Source: Bog-473 sp963717455
Lineage (GTDB): Bacteria > Actinomycetota > Acidimicrobiia > Acidimicrobiales > RAAP-2
NCBI GenBank assembly: GCA_963717455.1
Contig: OY970336.1
Coordinates: forward strand, 1,426,001-1,490,000
DNA length: 64,000 nucleotides
Reading direction: 5' to 3'
In this document: positions 50,539-57,737 of the stretch, piece after piece
How positions within the stretch are numbered: the stretch's first letter is position 1
Layout of the letters: every line of letters begins with the position of its first letter
Made by a program: the position numbers and the translations under genes
Notes under the pieces: model-generated
Database searches by the model: none
What the model was told of the DNA's origin: nothing
Seen by the model: only the letters and a program-made list of their open reading frames with translations

Positions 50539-50972
50539 TCCGCCCGGCGGTCGAGGGGGACGTCCCCGAGCTCGTGGCGATGATCCGCGAGCTGGCGGCG
50601 TACGAGCACCTCGCGGACCAGGTGCAGATCACCGAGGACGACCTCGCCCGCACGCTGTTCGGGCCCGACGCCATCGTGCACGACACGGTCGTCGAGGACG
50701 ACGACGGCGGCCTGGCCGCGCACGCGCTGTGGTACCGGACGTTCTCCACCTTCCTGGGCAAGACGGGCATCTGGCTCGAGGACCTCTACGTCCGCCCCGG
50801 GCACCGCCGCCTGGGCGTGGCCGGAGCGCTGCTGGCGCACCTGCGCGACCAGACCGAGGGGCGCATCGAGTGGGAGGTCCTGGAGTGGAACACGGCGGCC
50901 ATCGACTTCTACCAGCGCCTCGGCGCCCGGCCCATGGGGGGCTGGACCCACTACCGCTGGTACGACGGCTGA
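50535..50972 (+). CDS. GNAT-family N-acetyltransferase
   Basis: 145 residues from GTG 50535 overlapping the leuA stop. RPAVEGDVPELVAMIRELAAYE opens the fold and LEDLYVRPGHRRLGVAGALLAHL is the acetyl-CoA-binding motif A; NTAAIDFYQRLGARPMGGW is the B motif. This arrangement resembles diamine (spermidine/thialysine) N-acetyltransferases. The target is uncertain. Translation coupling to leuA suggests joint expression, with no obvious functional link. Confidence 0.87.
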   Translation: MIRPAVEGDVPELVAMIRELAAYEHLADQVQITEDDLARTLFGPDAIVHDTVVEDDDGGLAAHALWYRTFSTFLGKTGIWLEDLYVRPGHRRLGVAGALLAHLRDQTEGRIEWEVLEWNTAAIDFYQRLGARPMGGWTHYRWYDG

Positions 50973-51054
50973 CCTCCGCGGCGCACCTCCCCACGTGGTT
51001 CGATGGCGCACTTCTGCATCTATAATTGAGATCTGAAGTATCTGCGCTAGCTGG

Positions 51055-51083
51055 TTGACAGATCACCCGGGGTGGTCCACGCT
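51055..51083 (+). promoter_or_regulatory. Candidate promoter of the cNMP-binding gene
   Basis: TTGACA (51055-51060), 17 bases, CACGCT (51078-51083). A consensus-like -35 with a weak -10. The preceding 80 bases are AT-rich and also contain an isolated TATAAT (51021-51026). Confidence 0.45.
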
Positions 51084-51116
51084 GGCGGCGAGAAGACAGT
51101 GGACGAAGGAGACGTC

Positions 51117-51530
51117 GTGCGGCTGATCAGGGACGATCTACGGGACTTGGCTCTGTTCGCGGAGGCGAGCCGGTCCGAGCTGGCCGTCATCGGGCGGCAG
51201 CTCACGAGGCTGAACATCGCCGCCGGGACCGTCCTCGTGCGCGAGGGCGGCCGGGGCGACGAGTTCATGATCATCCTCGAGGGCGAGGCCGAGGTGAGCC
51301 AGGGCGGGCGCGCCATCGCCACCATCGGCCACGGTGGCCTGGTGGGCGAGATGGCACTGCTGCACGAGGACCGCCGGGGCCGGCGCAACGCCACGGTGAC
51401 GGCACTGACCGACATGGTGATCTACGCAGGCTCTCCGAGCGAGTTCCGTCAGATCCTCGACGCCGCACCCTCGGTCGCGGAGAAGGTTCGCCAGACGGTC
51501 GAATGGCGGGCGCTGCGCAACGCAGCCTGA
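51117..51530 (+). CDS. Stand-alone cyclic-nucleotide-binding domain protein
   Basis: 137 residues from GTG 51117, chosen for AAGGAG five to six bases upstream; GTG 51072 and 51099 are alternatives. The beta-roll includes AAGTVLVREGGRGDEFMIIL and the phosphate-binding cassette GGLVGEMALLHEDRRGRRNATVTAL, where Glu and Arg contact the ribose and phosphate. There is no DNA-binding helix-turn-helix after it, so it is a ligand-sensing module rather than a Crp regulator. The window's cyclase (29890-31254) could be a nucleotide source; that is speculation. Confidence 0.82.
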   Translation: MRLIRDDLRDLALFAEASRSELAVIGRQLTRLNIAAGTVLVREGGRGDEFMIILEGEAEVSQGGRAIATIGHGGLVGEMALLHEDRRGRRNATVTALTDMVIYAGSPSEFRQILDAAPSVAEKVRQTVEWRALRNAA

Positions 51531-51555
51531 CCACTGCCGGCGCCCCGTGGGGGCA

Positions 51556-51600
51556 TTGCCTGTCAGTAACCAGTCTGTTACGGTAACCAAAATGTTACCG
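51556..51600 (+). promoter_or_regulatory. Promoter and double operator of ArsR module 2
   Basis: TTGCCT (51556-51561), 17 bases, TACGGT (51579-51584). Two inverted repeats with the same geometry, GTAAC-N6-GTTAC (51566-51581) and CGGTAAC-N6-GTTACCG (51581-51600), cover the -10 and the start region, their centres 17 bases apart. A repressor dimer pair would block the promoter. Confidence 0.7.
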
Positions 51601-51644
51601 ATGTCCTGCGGGCGTGGCGTGATCCGGTCTCGGAGCTGAGCCCG

Positions 51645-51974
51645 ATGGCACCGGGGGACAGCGCAGGGGACCCGTTCGACGCGCTGGGCGACCCGACCCG
51701 TCGCGAGATCCTACGGCTGCTGAGCGACGGCGACAGGCCGGTGCACGAGATCGCAGCCACGCTGCCGATCAGCCGCCCGGCGGTCTCGCGCCACCTGCGC
51801 CTCTTGAAGGACGCCGGGATGGTGGCCGAGGAGGCGCAGGGGAACCGCCGGATCTACCGTCTCCGAGACGAGGGGCTGCGGGCGGTCCAGGAGTACCTCG
51901 AGGGGGTCTGGGGCAACGCCGCCGCCCGGTTCCGCTTGCTGGCCGAGAACACCGATCCCGGGCCCGAGTGTTGA
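51645..51974 (+). CDS. ArsR-family winged-helix regulator (module 2)
   Basis: 109 residues. DPFDALGDPTRREILRLLSDGDRPVHEIAATLPISRPAVSRHLRLL is the HTH, with recognition helix RPAVSRHLRLL, and NRRIYRLRDEGLRAVQEYLEG the wing and dimerisation helix. No metal Cys. Its stop overlaps the SRPBCC start. The two GTAAC/GTTAC inverted repeats in front are its probable operators. A Shine-Dalgarno-like GGAG lies before the ATG, unlike the leaderless modules 1 and 3. Confidence 0.9.
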   Translation: MAPGDSAGDPFDALGDPTRREILRLLSDGDRPVHEIAATLPISRPAVSRHLRLLKDAGMVAEEAQGNRRIYRLRDEGLRAVQEYLEGVWGNAAARFRLLAENTDPGPEC

Positions 51975-52414
51975 GCGCGCCCCTGCACATCACATTCGGC
52001 GTCGACTGCCCACCTCGGCATGCGTTCGCGGTGTGGACGTCGAACATCGGGACCTGGTGGCCGCCCGACCACACCGTCACCGGGAGCCCCGACGAGATCG
52101 TGCTCGAGGCCCGGCCCGGAGGTCAGATCTACGAGACGTCCGCCGGCGTGAGGCACACGTGGGGCGAAGTGACGGTCTGGGAGCCGCCCCGACGGCTGGC
52201 CTACCTGTGGCACCTGGGCCGGGACCGCGGCGACGCCACCGAGGTCGAGATCCGCTTCGTCGACGAGGGGGGCGACCGCACGCGCATCGAGATCGAGCAC
52301 GGCGGATGGGAACGCCTGGGCGACACGGCGGACACGTGGCGTGACCGAAACCGCGCCGGCTGGGACTCGCTGCTGCCGCACTTCGCCGAGGCCGCCGAGA
52401 AGGGAGTGGCGTGA
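51968..52414 (+). CDS. SRPBCC (AHSA1-like) protein of module 2
   Basis: 148 residues from GTG 51968 (or TTG 51971), overlapping the regulator stop. FGVDCPPRHAFAVWTSNIGTWWPPDHTVTG is the family opening with the double Trp, PRRLAYLWHLGRDRGDATEVEIRF the sheet and WDSLLPHFAEAA the end helix. Helix-grip lipid/ligand-binding fold, ligand unknown. Related to the module 3 partner (shared SWWPPEH-type segment). The next gene ATG overlaps its stop. Confidence 0.82.
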   Translation: MLSAPLHITFGVDCPPRHAFAVWTSNIGTWWPPDHTVTGSPDEIVLEARPGGQIYETSAGVRHTWGEVTVWEPPRRLAYLWHLGRDRGDATEVEIRFVDEGGDRTRIEIEHGGWERLGDTADTWRDRNRAGWDSLLPHFAEAAEKGVA

Positions 52415-52815
52415 TGGCGAGCGGGACCAAGGAGGACCCCTGGGTGCTGAGGACACCACCGGGGAGCTCGGAGTACACGATGTACAAGGACGAGCGGGCG
52501 GACCCGGCGGTCCTGATCTGCGAGGTCGGCTCGACGAAGCTCACCTACCACCTGCGGGCGATCGAGGACCTGCACGCCTGGCTGTCCGAGCGGGGGGATT
52601 GGGTGCCCCTCGGTGCAGCCGACGAGAAGAAGCCGGCCGCCGACGGCACCGTGGAGGCGTGGGGGCGTTCCCCCGACAACCCGGTCGGCGGGTGGCACGG
52701 ATTGCGCAAGGGGTACCGGGGACGCTTCGGGATGTACCTCCCGCCTCTCTTGGAGGAGCTCGGCCTGGCCGAGGTGACCCACGACGCACGGAACAACCGG
52801 ATGCGCGCCATCTGA
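52414..52815 (+). CDS. Conserved hypothetical protein, ArsR-module companion
   Basis: 133 residues from ATG 52414 (TGATG overlap, AGGGAG upstream). ASGTKEDPWVLRTPPGSSEYT opens it and KLTYHLRAIEDLHAWLSERG, RSPDNPVGGWHGLRKGYRGR follow; the pattern recurs in actinobacterial proteins encoded next to ArsR-SRPBCC pairs as I recall, but I cannot name a characterised family. No membrane segment or signal peptide. Third gene of the module. Confidence 0.7.
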   Translation: MASGTKEDPWVLRTPPGSSEYTMYKDERADPAVLICEVGSTKLTYHLRAIEDLHAWLSERGDWVPLGAADEKKPAADGTVEAWGRSPDNPVGGWHGLRKGYRGRFGMYLPPLLEELGLAEVTHDARNNRMRAI

Positions 52816-52855
52816 GCCTGACGACGCCGACGCCGCACACCGAAGAGGAGTGACC

Positions 52856-53158
52856 ATGCCAGTGACCAAGGTGATCCGCTACCGCACGAAGCCCGACCAG
52901 GCCGATGAGAACGAGCGGCTGATCCGGGACGTCTTCACCGAGCTCTCAGAGCAGCGCCCCGAAGGCCTGCGCTACGCCGCCTTCCGCCTCGACGACGGCG
53001 TGAGCTTCGTGCACATGGCCGTCGTCGACGGCGAGGTGAACCCGTTGAACGCCTCGGCGGCGTTCGCGGCCTTCCAGGCCGGCATCGGGGACCGCGTCGA
53101 AGAGGGCCCGATTCCCGCCGACGCCACCGCCGTCGGCTCCTACCGCCTGCTGCCCTGA
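52856..53158 (+). CDS. Small dimeric alpha/beta-barrel-like protein
   Basis: 100 residues from ATG 52856 (GAGGAG five bases upstream). TKVIRYRTKPDQADENERLIRDVFTELSEQRPEG-type strand-helix, then YAAFRLDDGVSFVHMAVVDG and a final strand resemble antibiotic-biosynthesis-monooxygenase (ABM) domains. No cofactor site is evident and the match is by outline only. Fourth gene of module 2, 40 bases after the previous stop. Confidence 0.6.
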   Translation: MPVTKVIRYRTKPDQADENERLIRDVFTELSEQRPEGLRYAAFRLDDGVSFVHMAVVDGEVNPLNASAAFAAFQAGIGDRVEEGPIPADATAVGSYRLLP

Positions 53159-53187
53159 TCGGCACGGCGTGCGAGTGATCCGGGGCC

Positions 53188-53220
53188 TTGACGTCGCTCG
53201 GTCAGTAAGTTAAAACTTAC
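53188..53220 (+). promoter_or_regulatory. Promoter and operator of ArsR module 3
   Basis: TTGACG (53188-53193), 18 bases, AAAACT (53212-53217), eight bases to the GTG. The perfect inverted repeat GTAAGT-TAAA-ACTTAC (53205-53220) overlies the -10, and another TAAGT half-site follows (53222-53226). Confidence 0.65.
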
Positions 53221-53225
53221 CGTAA

Positions 53226-53552
53226 GTGATAGCTAACCCTCATGCGCTCGGCGCCCTGGGCGACCCGACCCGGCGAGCGATCTTCGAGCAGCTCGGGGAG
53301 CGACCCTCGGCTGTCGTCGACCTCGCCGCCCGCCTGCCCGTCAGCCGTCCGGCGGTCTCGCAGCACCTCAAGGTCCTCAAGGACGCCGGACTCGTGCGCG
53401 ACGTCCAGGTGGGGACCCGGCGCGTCTACAGCCTCGACCCCGCGGGGATCGCCCGGCTGCGCGACTACCTCGACCGCTTCTGGAACACGGCCCTGCACTC
53501 GTTCAAGGCCCGAGTCGAACAACGAGAGGGAGCACGGGAGGAGACCCCATGA
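53226..53552 (+). CDS. ArsR-family winged-helix regulator (module 3)
   Basis: 108 residues from GTG 53226. HALGALGDPTRRAIFEQLGERPSAVVDLAARLPVSRPAVSQHLKVL is the HTH with recognition helix RPAVSQHLKVL, then RRVYSLDPAGIARLRDYLDRFW. Close in sequence to module 2. The start lies eight bases after the -10, so translation is leaderless or nearly so. The stop overlaps the SRPBCC gene by four bases. Confidence 0.9.
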   Translation: MIANPHALGALGDPTRRAIFEQLGERPSAVVDLAARLPVSRPAVSQHLKVLKDAGLVRDVQVGTRRVYSLDPAGIARLRDYLDRFWNTALHSFKARVEQREGAREETP

Positions 53553-54034
53553 CCGACGCCACTGCCGTCACCAGGTCCATCGTCGTCGACGCGCCGCTCG
53601 ACACGGCGTTCGCGGTGTTCACCGAGGAGATGGCGAGCTGGTGGCCGCCCGAGCACCACATCATCGAGGCGCCGCTCGCCTCCATGGTCTTCGAGGCCCG
53701 CCAGGGTGGCCGCGTCTACGACGTCGGCACGGACGGGAGCGAGTGCCAGTGGGCGCGCGTGCTCGCCTACGAGCCCCCGAACCGGGTCGTGTTCAGCTGG
53801 GACATCAACCTGCAGTGGAAGATCGAGACCGACCTGGCGAAGGTCAGCGAGGTCGAGGTTCGGTTCCTCCCCGAAGGCGAGCGGCGCACGAGGGTCGAGC
53901 TCGAACACCGCAATCTCGACCGCCACGGTGAAGGTTGGGAGGCCATGCGCGACGGCATCGGCTCGGACGAGGGGTGGGGCGTCGGCCTGCGGCGCTTTGC
54001 CGAACGGGTGGGACAGGCGTCCGCCGAGGTGTGA
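53549..54034 (+). CDS. SRPBCC (AHSA1-like) protein of module 3
   Basis: 161 residues. RSIVVDAPLDTAFAVFTEEMASWWPPEHHIIEA, then VFEARQGGRVYDVGTDGSEC, PPNRVVFSWDINLQWK and the C-terminal helix EGWGVGLRRFAERV define the helix-grip fold. Coupled to its ArsR gene by ATGA overlap. Unlike module 2, the operon ends here; a convergent acetyltransferase gene follows 24 bases on. Confidence 0.83.
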   Translation: MTDATAVTRSIVVDAPLDTAFAVFTEEMASWWPPEHHIIEAPLASMVFEARQGGRVYDVGTDGSECQWARVLAYEPPNRVVFSWDINLQWKIETDLAKVSEVEVRFLPEGERRTRVELEHRNLDRHGEGWEAMRDGIGSDEGWGVGLRRFAERVGQASAEV

Positions 54035-54058
54035 CGTCCGGTCGGTGTGGCAGAACGC

Positions 54059-54940
54059 CTAGCCGTACCCGCCGCTCGGGATGTAGGGGCTGGGCGGCCC
54101 GTCCATGCCGCGCACCATGACCGGCCCGTAGGGCTGGAGCTCGATGCCGGCCTCGACGACCACCCGGATGGCCCACTGCTGGGCCGAGGTGAGCCAGTTG
54201 ACCTCGATCGTCTCGCCCGCAGGCGCCTCGGCCAGCATGGCCCGCAGCACCAGCGACGCCGACTCCTCGTGGCGGGCGCCGAGGGTCACGATGCGCTCGT
54301 CCCTGGCCACCGCGTAGCCCCGGTCTGCGTGCAACAGCAGGCGGTTCCCGGGCTGGGTGAGCATCGAGACGATATCGACGTTGCGCGCCGACCCGCGCAC
54401 CTTGCGGTCCACCGCGGCGATCACGTCCAGTTGGCGCTCGGTCACCTCGTCGGGCTCGAACCGCTGCACCTCGTGGGGACGGATCACGGACTTCGGGCGC
54501 ATGACGCCCCACGCCGCCACCACCGGATGGAGGACGAACCCGAAGCTCGTGTAGAGCGCCATCGCCTTGGGGTCGCGCGAGCACTGGATCGTTCCCGGGC
54601 TGTGCGGGTCACCGTGCGAGAGGGCCAGGCGCAGCAGCTCGCGCCCGACGCCGTGGCCCTGACGGCCAGGCACGGTCCCGAGCTGCGACAGCATCCAGTA
54701 GTCCTCGCGCACGAAGGACTGCGACATCCCGATCACCGTGCCGCCGTCCTCGGCCACCCACGACCCGCCGGGGTCGGTCCCCAGGAAGTGGCGGGTGCGG
54801 TCCAGGCGCCGGCGCTCGTCCTGAATGGAGTTGCCCGTGACCGGGAGCTGATGGCGGGCCAGCATGGCGAGCAGGCCGCTGTCGAATGCCGCGACGGCCG
54901 CCGGCACGTCGGCCTCGGTCATGGGGCGGTAGGCGACCAT
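54059..54940 (-). CDS. Tandem-GNAT N-acetyltransferase
   Basis: 293 residues from ATG 54940, 11 bases after the leuD stop. The first domain is complete (YRPMTEADVPAAVAAFDSG, LGTVPGRQGHGVGRELLRL for acetyl-CoA, KAMALYTSFGFVLHPV); the second half is a degenerate GNAT domain that ends in GIELQPYGPVMVRGM. Similar proteins are found across Actinobacteria with no assigned substrate. It is the last gene of the greA-leuC-leuD unit; no leucine-related role is evident. Confidence 0.82.
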   Translation of the reverse strand: MVAYRPMTEADVPAAVAAFDSGLLAMLARHQLPVTGNSIQDERRRLDRTRHFLGTDPGGSWVAEDGGTVIGMSQSFVREDYWMLSQLGTVPGRQGHGVGRELLRLALSHGDPHSPGTIQCSRDPKAMALYTSFGFVLHPVVAAWGVMRPKSVIRPHEVQRFEPDEVTERQLDVIAAVDRKVRGSARNVDIVSMLTQPGNRLLLHADRGYAVARDERIVTLGARHEESASLVLRAMLAEAPAGETIEVNWLTSAQQWAIRVVVEAGIELQPYGPVMVRGMDGPPSPYIPSGGYG

Positions 54941-54951
54941 GTCCGGTCCGC

Positions 54952-55542
54952 TCAGGCCGAGGGGAGGAAGGCGGGGCGCCGGCGCTCGTACGCCGCGATG
55001 TCGTCGGCGTAGCGCAGCGAGAGGCCGATGTCGTCCCACCCGTTGAGCAGGCGCTCACGGGTGAACTCGTCGAGCGGGAACGTGCCGGCCAGCCCGGCCG
55101 CCGGCGCCTCGATCGTCCCCCGCGCCACGTCGATCGTGATCTCGAGCGAGGGGTCCTTCTCGACCGCGTCGAGCAGGCCACGGTCGAGCTCCTCGGAGAC
55201 CTGCACCGGAAGCAGTCCCTGCTTGGTGCAGTTGTTGCGGAAGATGTCGGCGAAGCGCGAGGAGACCACGGCCTGGAACCCGAAGTCCATGAGCGCCCAC
55301 ACGGCGTGCTCACGGGAGGAGCCGGTGCCGAAGTTGTGCCCGGCGACGAGGATCGTGGCTCCCACGAACTCCGGGTTGTTGAGCACGAAATTGCGGTCGT
55401 CGCGCCACTCCGAGAAGAGTCCCGCGCCGAACCCCGTCCGCTCGACGCGCTTGAGCCAGTCGGACGGGATGATCTGGTCGGTGTCGACGTCCGTGCGGTC
55501 GAGGGGCACGGCGCGTCCGGTCACGATGACGACGGGCTCCAT
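54952..55542 (-). CDS. leuD: 3-isopropylmalate dehydratase small subunit
   Basis: 196 residues. VIVTGRAVPLDRTDVDTDQIIPSDWLK and LVAGHNFGTGSSREHAVWAL (substrate Ser and Arg) and NCTKQGLLPV are the LeuD/aconitase-swivel marks. Forms the LeuCD isomerase that moves the hydroxyl of isopropylmalate. ATG 55542 overlaps the leuC stop as ATGA, ensuring equal synthesis. Downstream GNAT gene is 11 bases away. Confidence 0.95.
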   Translation of the reverse strand: MEPVVIVTGRAVPLDRTDVDTDQIIPSDWLKRVERTGFGAGLFSEWRDDRNFVLNNPEFVGATILVAGHNFGTGSSREHAVWALMDFGFQAVVSSRFADIFRNNCTKQGLLPVQVSEELDRGLLDAVEKDPSLEITIDVARGTIEAPAAGLAGTFPLDEFTRERLLNGWDDIGLSLRYADDIAAYERRRPAFLPSA

Positions 55543-56944
55543 CAGTCCAGGTCCTCCGGGGTGGCGAACACTCCCGCGACCGCGGTGGCCGCGGCAACGG
55601 CGGGGGAGACGAGGTGGGTGCGCCCGCCACGGCCCTGGCGCCCCTCGAAATTGCGGTTCGAGGTCGACGCGCAGCGCTCGCCGACGGCCAGCTTGTCGGG
55701 GTTCATCGCGAGGCACATGGAGCAGCCCGGCTCGCGCCATTCGAACCCGGCCGCCATGAACACCTTGTCCAGGCCTTCGTTCTCCGCCTGTGTCTTGACG
55801 CGGTGCGAGCCGGGCACGGCGAGCGCGCGGAGGCCCGGGTGCACCGTCCGGCCCTCCAGGACGGCGGCGGCGGCCCGGAAGTCCTCGATGCGTGAGTTCG
55901 TGCAGCTGCCCAGGAACACCGTGTCGACCCCGATCTCCCTCATCGGCGTGCCGGCCGCGAGCCCCATGTAGGCCAGCGCCCGTTCCGCCGCCTCCCGGTC
56001 GCCCGCGTCCGCCATGGACGCGGGGTCGGGGACCGACCCGGCGATGGGCACGACCTGGGCCGGGTTGGTGCCCCAGGTGACGTGCGGCGTGATGGTGGCC
56101 GCGTCGAGCACGACCTCCTTGTCGAAGGCCGCCCCGTCGTCGGTGGGCAGCGTGCGCCAGTACGCCACGGCGGCGTCCCAGGCCTCGCCCACCGGCGCAT
56201 GGTCGCGGCCCTTCACGTACCCGAAGGTCGTCTCGTCCGGCGCGACCAGGCCGGCCCGTGCCCCACCTTCGATGGACATGTTGCACAGCGTCATCCGGCC
56301 CTCCATGGAGAGGTTCCGGATGGCCGAACCGCGGTACTCGATCACGTGCCCGATGCCGCCGCCGGTGCCGATGGCGCCGATGACGGCCAGCGCGATGTCC
56401 TTGGCGGTCGCGCCGGGGGGAGCTCGCCCTCGACCGTCACCGCCATCGTCTTGGGGCGTACCTGGGGCAGCGTCTGGGTGGCCAGCACGTGCTCCACCTC
56501 GCTGGTGCCGATGCCGAACGCCAGCGCGCCGAAGGCCCCATGGGTCGAGGTGTGGCTGTCGCCGCAGACGATCGTCATCCCCGGCTGCGTCCAGCCCTGC
56601 TCTGGACCGATGATGTGGACGATGCCCTGGTTGGCGTCGCCCATCGGGTAGCAGGTGATGCCGAACTCGGCGGTGTTGTCGTCGAGGACCTTGAGCTGCT
56701 GCGCCGAGACGGGGTCGGCCACCGGCTTGTCGATGTCGGTCGTCGGGACGTTGTGGTCCGCCGTGGCCACGGTCAGGTCGGGCCGGCGCACGGTGCGCCC
56801 GGCGAGCCGCAGCCCGTCGAAGGCTTGTGGCGACGTGACCTCGTGGACCAGGTGGAGGTCGATGAAGAGCAGGTCGGGCTCGCCCTCCGTCGCGTGGACG
56901 ACGTGCGCGTCCCAGACCTTCTCGCTGAGCGTGCGCGGCGCCAT
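55542..56944 (-). CDS. leuC: 3-isopropylmalate dehydratase large subunit, frame broken once at 56415-56420
   Basis: The N-terminal frame starts MAPRTLSEKVWDAHVV at ATG 56944 and contains TVATADHNVPTTD and VCGDSHTSTHGAFGALAFG; it runs to EGELPP, then the protein continues in another frame as ATAKDIALAVIGAIGTGG, with iron-sulfur Cys in LGSCTNSRIEDF and REPGCSMCLAMNPDKL. The switch falls in a run of six G on the plus strand (six C on the coding strand); one more would give ELPPGATAKDI and a normal protein of about 468 residues. All cluster Cys are intact, so a one-base sequence error is the simplest reading. ATG overlaps the greA stop. Confidence 0.88.
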
Positions 56945-57444
56945 CAGCGGTCGACGGCCACGATGTGGACCTTGAGCATGCCGCCGGGCGCCTGGTAGTC
57001 GACGGCGTCGCCGGCGTTGCGGCCCACCAGCACCTGGCCGAGCGGCGAGCTGGGCGAGACGACGGGGAGCTCCCCCTGGCGCTCCTCGATGGAGCCGACG
57101 AAGAACTTCTGGGTGTCGTCCTCGTCGTCACCCTCGTAGCGCAGCGTCACCGTGCTGCCCAGCGAGACGGACCCGTCGTCGGAGCCGGACTCGTCGACGA
57201 TCTCGACGTGCTTGAGCATCGCCTGCAGCTGGCGGATGCGCGACTCCATCTTGCCCTGGGCGTCCTTGGCTGCGTGGTAGTCGCCGTTCTCGCTCAGGTC
57301 ACCGAGGGCGCGGGCCGCCTCGATGTGCTGGGCGATCTCGACCCGGCCGCGCGTGGTCAGGTCCTCGAGCTCGCCCACCAGCCGGTCGTGGGTGGCTTGG
57401 GTCAGCTTGGTCGTCTCGCTCTGGTTGGCGGAAGCGTTGGTCAC
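56944..57444 (-). CDS. greA: Transcription elongation factor GreA
   Basis: 166 residues from GTG 57444, with GGAGG eight bases upstream. The N-terminal coiled coil carries the acidic tip (ALGDLSENGDYHAAKDAQGK), which enters the polymerase secondary channel to stimulate cleavage of backtracked RNA; the C-terminal FKBP-like domain ends SSPLGQVLVGRNAGDAVDYQ. Its stop overlaps leuC (ATGA), so a general transcription factor leads a leucine operon, an unusual coupling. Divergent from the leuB leader, with 146 bases between starts. Confidence 0.94.
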   Translation of the reverse strand: MTNASANQSETTKLTQATHDRLVGELEDLTTRGRVEIAQHIEAARALGDLSENGDYHAAKDAQGKMESRIRQLQAMLKHVEIVDESGSDDGSVSLGSTVTLRYEGDDEDDTQKFFVGSIEERQGELPVVSPSSPLGQVLVGRNAGDAVDYQAPGGMLKVHIVAVDR

Positions 57445-57552
57445 GGGCGTGTCCTCCGGGAGGCGGATGTGCGGGCGGTGCGGTGCACTGCGCCGGCAGG
57501 GGACAAGGCTAATCGGCCCGCAGCGGACCCCCGGTCGCCGCTGCACCCTGTG

Positions 57553-57581
57553 TTGACGAGGCGCTCCGGCTGCGAGAGACT
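57553..57581 (+). promoter_or_regulatory. leuB-ilvE-cimA promoter
   Basis: TTGACG (57553-57558), 17 bases, GAGACT (57576-57581), nine bases to the leader ATG, the same geometry as the ilvB promoter. The rest of the divergent gap to greA (57445-57552) shows nothing else I can assign beyond the greA Shine-Dalgarno. Confidence 0.65.
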
Positions 57582-57590
57582 GGAGCGACC

Positions 57591-57629
57591 ATGCGCCGTT
57601 CCGAGCACCTCGTAGGCATTATTCACTAG
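57591..57629 (+). CDS. leuB operon leader peptide (MRRSEHLVGIIH)
   Basis: Twelve residues, ATG 57591 to TAG 57627-57629. Leu, Val, Ile and Ile occupy four of the last six codons. The mixed branched-chain content fits the operon, whose products serve leucine, valine and isoleucine. No Shine-Dalgarno sequence. Confidence 0.75.
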   Translation: MRRSEHLVGIIH

Positions 57630-57686
57630 GCGCGCAACACCCCCGCGCGCCTTCGTACCGTCCACAGCGTGGGCGGTTTTTCAATT
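57628..57686 (+). promoter_or_regulatory. leuB-ilvE-cimA transcription attenuator
   Basis: Stem A: AGGCGCGC (57628-57635) with GCGCGCCT (57645-57652), eight pairs, loop of nine, its 5' arm overlapping the leader stop TAG. Stem B: CCGTCCAC (57658-57665) with GTGGGCGG (57669-57676), eight pairs including one G-U, loop AGC, then TTTTTCAATT. Layout, stem A sequence and the T-tail closely match the ilvB attenuator. Confidence 0.76.
57658..57686 (+). terminator. Attenuator terminator before leuB
   Basis: Eight-pair stem, AGC loop and TTTTTCAATT tail, 51 bases before the leuB ATG. The T-rich end reads TTTCAATTCCGG, near-identical to the tail before ilvB. Confidence 0.76.
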
Positions 57687-57737
57687 CCGGGGACAGTTCA
57701 AGGCCGGGGCGCCCGGGGACGACAGAAGAAAGGAGCA

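Noticed and set aside
51021..51026. Perfect TATAAT as the main promoter of the cNMP gene
   Set aside because: No acceptable -35 at 16-18 bases; the TTGACA at 51055 gives a better pair.
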